From: Tetrapyrgos nigripes
Taxonomy: Eukaryota; Basidiomycota; Agaricomycetes; Agaricales; Campanellaceae
NCBI GenBank assembly: GCA_013368315.1
Contig: JAACJM010000083.1
Span: forward strand, 283,397-347,396
DNA length: 64,000 nucleotides
Direction of reading: 5' to 3'
Made by a program: the position numbers and the translations under genes. The notes beneath the pieces are model-generated. The model worked only from the letters and a program-made list of their open reading frames with translations. It searched no databases and had not been told where the DNA came from. Below are positions 59,340-64,000 of this stretch, one piece after another (position 1 is the first letter of the stretch; each line of letters opens with the position of its first letter).

Positions 59340-60300
59340 CTTTTCCTGCCGTCGCGCTTGGATCTCCTTGACGTGTTACGGAGCAATTTTGGCACATTCA
59401 CGACGGATGTCGCGCACGTATCGCAGCCCATTGCTCAAGCAGAATGTGATGTGCAGAGATTTGAAACGGAGATACGTAGACTCGAATCCACTCTTTTCGA
59501 ACTACGACAGAAGCGAGACCTCGCTCAACGCTTGATTGAGCAGTCTCGTTCCCTTCAGCGTAGCCCCTGAAGTATTTGGACTTGGCCTGCCAGGCTCACT
59601 ACTTCATCTTTGCGTGTTGCGGGAATGATGACTGCGAAGACCTGGACAACTACTCCCCGTTATGCACTTTCATAATCCCCAATCCTTGTGCATAATCATT
59701 GATGATCTCGAACCAGAGTTTTCAGTTCTGTTTAACTCGATCACTTTTTCTCGCCTGGTATCTCTCGACATATCTGGTGTAGATATCGAGGTCTATCTGT
59801 CACACCCAAGAATTTCTCCCTCTCGGAGGAACAAGGAGCCATTGTATCGTTTCTGACTCGTTCTAAATGTCGTCTGACTTCTCTTGGTTTGGAAAATCTG
59901 CCTCCCCAAGACATTGAAGTCATTACTCTCCTCCAGGATCTACCCAGCCTCACTCCTTTGACAGTCCATATGCGTGAAATTGGATACAATTCAAGTGAAT
60001 GACCTCTCACTAGCCATTTCTTCGACACTCTCTCGGTCAACTTTTCGACACCTTCATCTACTCTACCTGAAAGAGCTCGACCTGCGGTACCGTTCATGCT
60101 CATTCCCTACACCAGCATCCCTTTCCATGATCCACTCACGCTGCATTCCCGACGTCGCAGAGGCAACCAAAATGGGCATTGACAGTTTAGCATCCGTTCC
60201 TCTTCGACCGTTCAGGCTCGAGAGAGACGACGATTAGGGCCAGGATTCACGGTCTTTGACAGACCTAAGCTTGGCAGGGCTCTGGATATCGGTTTTCTCA
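59340..60300 (+). pseudogene. F-box/LRR relic G
   Basis: The start region is readable: LDLLDVLRSNFGTFTTDVAHV, RLESTLFELRQKRDLAQRLIEQSRS, then a stop at 59568. The F-box and first LRR half (about 250 codons) have been deleted. From about 59660 pieces of the C-terminal half follow in changing frames: NPQSLCIIIDDLEPEFSVLFN, LTSLGLENLPPQDIEV, LKELDLRYRSCSFPTPASL, IPDVAEATKMGIDSLAS, ending near 60290. Confidence 0.82.
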
Positions 60301-61773
60301 AACGTTATTGGACAATATTGAAGTAGGCCAGTCAGTTCCTTAATTCGTCGCTCCGTTGATGCTCGCTGCTGTCTCTAGAACACGTACAAATGCGCTGTCT
60401 GACTCGGAGGACACCTCATCGATAGGGGGCACTAGTAGTGTTGACGGGAGGCGTCGTGTGGCAGCTGGAAAGTACAGCAGCATTATTAGATTACTGAAAG
60501 GTGGATGTTTCTATCAACCTGCTTCATGGCGCTTTGCCAATTTTTTTCGCCTTTTGACGCAACTGCAGCTCAACGAGTACATCCCAATACAATTTCTGAG
60601 TCAAGTGCTTTTCATGGACTGTGATACTTGTTCCCGAATCAGCAGCAACCGTAAGTTGAGAATTGGACAGCTTTGCGGTCACAACGAGGCAACAAAGCGA
60701 GAGGCAGATACTATTTCCGGTAAACCTTTGTTCGATGTGCCACAAACACACTGCCAAACAAATCCTCTTGGTCCGTGCGTTCTCTTCCTGGTACAAAAGC
60801 TGCCTCTCAACACTCGAAATCCTTACCACTCTGGCCTTTTGGCTTAGGTATGTTATTTTTCTCGCTCATAGCACCTTTTCATTTCTGACTCTTTTCTTCT
60901 GCAGATCAAGTGTAGTATCTGTTCTTAATAGTTTAACCACTATTACGAGGGCACCGCCCTCCGTATTTGGTTATCTAATTTTTGTCGCCCCTGTCTCTGA
61001 AGCTCTGCTTGCATCTTTGGGGCACGATGACCTTGCCATTGCAGTACAGGCTTGTGTCGTCAGGGGAACCACTTTGCTGTGGTCTTTCCTCCCCTTCCTC
61101 TTCCTACCTTTTCTCTTTGCTGTGTACTACTAGTTTTCGGGTTCATTGACTCGTTCAGAGTTCCAGCAAAAAGACGTGGTGGAAGCTGGTGAAGTGGGAT
61201 GATTTCTCGAAAAATTTTGGAGTTTGACCCAGCTTTGGAAGCTGCTATTAGCATTAGCTGATATCTGTTCCTTTATTCCTGTGTTTTCTGTATTATTATG
61301 ACTGTAGGATTTATGTACATATAGAGCAGATATCCAGCAGTAAATGTGTTTGTGTGATTTACGGTTACATAGACTTGATGTCGACTCTGAGAGTTCTCAT
61401 CAACATCCTTCGTCATGATAGTTTGTTCTTGTGGTGGTAGTCCGACTGCAATGGTAATCTTATGTCCCGTCATAAGTTTGACGCCTGAAGTGTGCAAGAC
61501 TCGAAGACAAACACGCTGGTTGTGCAAGACCACTTTCTTCGGCGGCAGTCTCTATTGCAAACAACACGGGTCGCGTCCGTCAGTATCACAAGACTCAGCA
61601 TCAGCTCCTCCTCCCAGTAACCTTGTGCCTTGTAGGCAGGCTGAAGTGGTACTTGCAGTGAAAAATCAGAGATCTCGGTCTTTTGGTGCGCAGATTTTCG
61701 TTCATTTGTCCGAAATCTTTCTTTCTGAAAACTCCAGTCATTCCAGCCCCAATCCACAAACAATTGCTTTCTA
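60301..61773. other. Gene-poor stretch before intact F-box gene
   Basis: Open frames on the plus strand at 60356-60847 and 60663-61133 have no recognised domain; the second has hydrophobic segments but no clear splice logic. I do not support a gene here. The right end should contain the promoter of the F-box gene. Confidence 0.4.
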
Positions 61774-63378
61774 ATGTCGTCTACGACCGTCAATACTTTT
61801 GAGCTGCTTCGCAGTAACTTTGGGACGTACACAGTGGACGTCGAGCATGTTTCGCAGTGTCTCATAGGCGCGGAACGTGATGTCCAAAATCTCGAAGCAG
61901 AAATACATAGGCTCAACGCAGCTATCATTGTGCTACAGAACAAGCAAGAGCTACTCCACAGCCGCATTGAGCAGTGTCGTTCCCTCCTAGCACCCATTCG
62001 TCGCATCCCTCCAGAGCTCCTGGCCCGTATATTCTCCTTTGCGTGCAGCAAAAGTGAGGCGACAGATAAACTGGACTGTCCGGCCGTCCGTTTGTCCCAG
62101 GTCTGCAAAGGATGGCGCGAGTTGACCCATACAACACCATCTCTCTGGTCTTCCCTTTCCATCGACCTCATTACTCACGACCGATGGGATGTCCGCCTGA
62201 TAGCTATGGCGGATCACCATCTCGAACTTTCTCGTAATTCTCCTCTCGACGTCACCTTGAAACTTCGATACAACTGCGATGTATCGCTATACCTTTTCAA
62301 AGCTCTCAGCGCTCATTCATCCCGATTGCACTCGCTATGTCTTTACCTTGACGATCCAGAGCTGTTGGAAGACCCCTATCTTTTGTCTTGCAGGAATAAT
62401 CTACCTCTTCTCAGACATCTCAACATGCGAGTAATCTGCTCAACTTTCAGTCAGAAAAGTGTTGATGTCTTCAAGTCTGCTCCCCTCCTTGAGGATTTTA
62501 CGATTTGCTGGCATATGTTCAACGAGCATGACCGACAAGCGCCGCCCATCTCCCTCCCATGGAGTCAGTTGACGCGACTGAAGTTCCGTTGGCTCTTAAC
62601 CAATGCAGCTCTGGAGAACTTGTCACTAGCTGCGCAGGCTCGCCATGTCACATTTGAACGTTGTAGGAATGACGACTTCCGAGACAGCTCGGACGACTAC
62701 CCTGATGTCGTGCACCTTCATGATAATCTTCGTTCCTTGTCCATAATCATTGACATTGACGACCCCGAGCTTTCGGTCTTCTTCAACTTCCTCACCTTAC
62801 CATCGCTTATCCATCTCACGATAGCGGGCTCTTATGACGAAACGACGGACCCTCCCTCGTCTGAAAATTTCTCGTTCACTTCCGAACAAGAAGCCATTAT
62901 GTCCTTCATGAGTCGCTCCCAATGTCATCTCACCTCCTTGTCACTGGAAAATCTTCCTATCCAAGACATGGAAGTCATCGCATTCCTCCAGAACACACCG
63001 ACCCTTACCGAACTCGCCCTCTATGAGCAGGAATACGAGAACACCACAGATGCACCCTTCTTTACTCCCCATTTATTCGACTCTCTCTCGGTAAAGTACA
63101 GGGCACCTTCGTCTACGCTACTCCCGCGCTTGAAAGAGCTCGACTTGCAGTACCATGCATGTTCGTTCCCTACAACAGCATTTCTTCCAATGATCCACTC
63201 ACGCTGGATTCCGGACGTCGCAACTGCGACCGAGATGGGTGTTGATTGTCTCGCAGCCGTCACTCTGCGGCCTTTTATGGATGAGAAGGACGAGGACTTG
63301 GGGCCGGATTTACAGTCATTAGGAGACCTGAGCGTGGCAGGGCTACGTGTCTTGGTTTTGGCGCAGTTCTTGGACTGA
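61774..63378 (+). CDS. F-box/leucine-rich protein H, intact
   Basis: An uninterrupted, intronless 534-codon frame. N-terminal LLRSNFGTYTVDVEHVSQCL is followed by a coiled coil (about residues 28-70, ERDVQNLEAEIHRLNAAI) and an F-box-like domain (about 71-130: SLLAPIRRIPPELLARIFSF, CPAVRLSQVCKGWRELTHTT, LWSSLSIDL). Degenerate leucine-rich repeats fill the rest (LKALSAHSSRLHSL, LPLLRHLNMR, LTSLSLENLPIQDMEV, LPRLKELDLQY). The end SRWIPDVATATEMGVD and AGLRVLVLAQFLD is the family signature. By analogy it binds Skp1 as the substrate receptor of an SCF ubiquitin ligase; the target is unknown. It is the only complete member in the window with a clean frame and is the best reference for the pseudogenes. 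Confidence 0.9.
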   Translation: MSSTTVNTFELLRSNFGTYTVDVEHVSQCLIGAERDVQNLEAEIHRLNAAIIVLQNKQELLHSRIEQCRSLLAPIRRIPPELLARIFSFACSKSEATDKLDCPAVRLSQVCKGWRELTHTTPSLWSSLSIDLITHDRWDVRLIAMADHHLELSRNSPLDVTLKLRYNCDVSLYLFKALSAHSSRLHSLCLYLDDPELLEDPYLLSCRNNLPLLRHLNMRVICSTFSQKSVDVFKSAPLLEDFTICWHMFNEHDRQAPPISLPWSQLTRLKFRWLLTNAALENLSLAAQARHVTFERCRNDDFRDSSDDYPDVVHLHDNLRSLSIIIDIDDPELSVFFNFLTLPSLIHLTIAGSYDETTDPPSSENFSFTSEQEAIMSFMSRSQCHLTSLSLENLPIQDMEVIAFLQNTPTLTELALYEQEYENTTDAPFFTPHLFDSLSVKYRAPSSTLLPRLKELDLQYHACSFPTTAFLPMIHSRWIPDVATATEMGVDCLAAVTLRPFMDEKDEDLGPDLQSLGDLSVAGLRVLVLAQFLD

Positions 63379-63949
63379 CAAACGGCTGGGTTGGTAGTAT
63401 GAAGGTGTTCAAGATGACTTCCGAGAATCTTCATTTTGTCGATGAGGTTCTGTACGTTGGACTTTCGTTGCGCGGCCAGATACATCCTTTGTACATATTA
63501 TCATCTTAGTATACCATGTTGTCGACTTGCACTCTTGAATAGTACGGTTGTTTGGCGAAGACGCCTCTCGCAAATAATGCGAATCTTAGTACGTGCTATT
63601 CACTCTTCCTCCTTGAAACTTCAGTCTTACTCAAGTCTTACTGTTGCTTGCCCCGCTAGAACCAGCAAGTGGTTCCACATTGAGCTACTAGCCTACTGCT
63701 CCTTACTCGTAACACTTTCGGTGCGGTACCGGTGTAATTTAATCAATCAATCAATCTGTTAAATCCAACCGGAATCGTAACCAGTAGACGTCTCTGCTCA
63801 TTTTGTTCCCGTCCTTAGAGTCAAATTGGGGCCTTCTGGTGCGCCTCATTTTTTTTTTCCTTTCTAAAATTTTGCAAAATCAATTGGAAATCAGGCGTTC
63901 TGAAAACTTGAGGTTTTTCAGCTCTAATTTCAGCCTACCACCGTCACCA
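63379..63949. other. Spacer between F-box genes H and I
   Basis: 3' flank of gene H and upstream region of gene I. A (AATC)n tract occurs at about 63740-63756 and a T-run at 63850. No gene. Confidence 0.5.
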
Positions 63950-64000
63950 ATGTCGCCTGAAACCTTGGACATCTTGGCCATACTACGCAGCAACTTTGAA
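63950..64000 (+). CDS. F-box/LRR gene I, 5' end only
   Basis: The last 51 bases read MSPETLDILAILRSNFE, the family N-terminus (compare MSSTTVNTFELLRSNFG). The gene continues past the window edge, so its integrity cannot be judged. Its start at the edge shows the F-box array extends to the right. Confidence 0.75.
   Translation, partial: MSPETLDILAILRSNFE

Larger units (their letters stand above)
55140..60300. repeat. Segmental duplication, unit 2 (T-relic, GH31, F-box relic)
   Basis: Partner of 49590-54945. Identity is highest over the GH31 gene and its introns and lower in the two relics, which suggests selection or gene conversion on the enzyme gene. Confidence 0.8.

Noticed and set aside
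60356..61133. Two overlapping plus-strand frames of 163 and 156 codons
   Set aside because: No domain, no paralogue in the window and no consistent splicing; hydrophobicity alone is not enough.

Overview
This window looks like nuclear DNA of a mushroom-forming basidiomycete (Agaricomycetes). Genes are split by many 45-110 nt GT-AG introns. The families present are typical of that group: NACHT-WD40 receptors, F-box/leucine-rich proteins that begin near 'LLRSNFGTYT', copper radical oxidases, GH31 glucosidases, and secreted one-pass membrane proteins ending in PPxY-like tails. No rRNA, CRISPR or prokaryotic signal was seen, and I could not identify the species. Exon coordinates were assigned by hand from splice sites, reading frame and paralogue comparison.

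Layout. 0-3.5 kb: no supported gene; a degenerate 19-bp tandem repeat and hairpins. 3.5-11.4 kb (minus): three paralogues of a one-pass membrane glycoprotein, the third broken, around a decayed Ser-rich coiled-coil gene and one copy of a dispersed repeat. 12.1-13.2 kb: second copy of that repeat, carrying about 750 bp extra. 13.7-18.1 kb (plus): a complete NACHT-WD40 (NLR/STAND) gene with 14 WD blades, 13 of them nearly identical, and almost no CpG. 19.2-22.1 kb: Puf6/PUM3-like ribosome-biogenesis factor. 23.6-26.2 kb: membrane-anchored copper radical oxidase. 27-35 kb: decayed F-box/LRR genes around a conserved INO80 subunit gene (Ies6/INO80C). 35.6-39.7 kb (minus): three tandem RING-H2 proteins. 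40-42.3 kb: a RING/F-box scar and another F-box pseudogene. 42.9-49.3 kb: a tandem duplication of a polytopic membrane protein gene; one copy carries a 151-bp MITE whose empty site survives in the other. 49.6-60.3 kb: a second segmental duplication, each copy holding a membrane-protein relic, an intact GH31 alpha-glucosidase (893 aa) and an F-box relic. 61.8-63.4 kb: the one F-box gene with a clean reading frame. 63.95 kb: the start of another.

The window mixes single-copy housekeeping genes (Puf6, Ies6, probably the oxidase) with rapidly duplicating families. Two ubiquitin-ligase families, F-box receptors (nine loci or relics) and RING-H2 proteins (three plus a relic), have expanded side by side within 37 kb, about 9 kb downstream of an NLR whose repeats look homogenised. 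This resembles a birth-and-death recognition/degradation locus, but a functional link between these genes is only inference.
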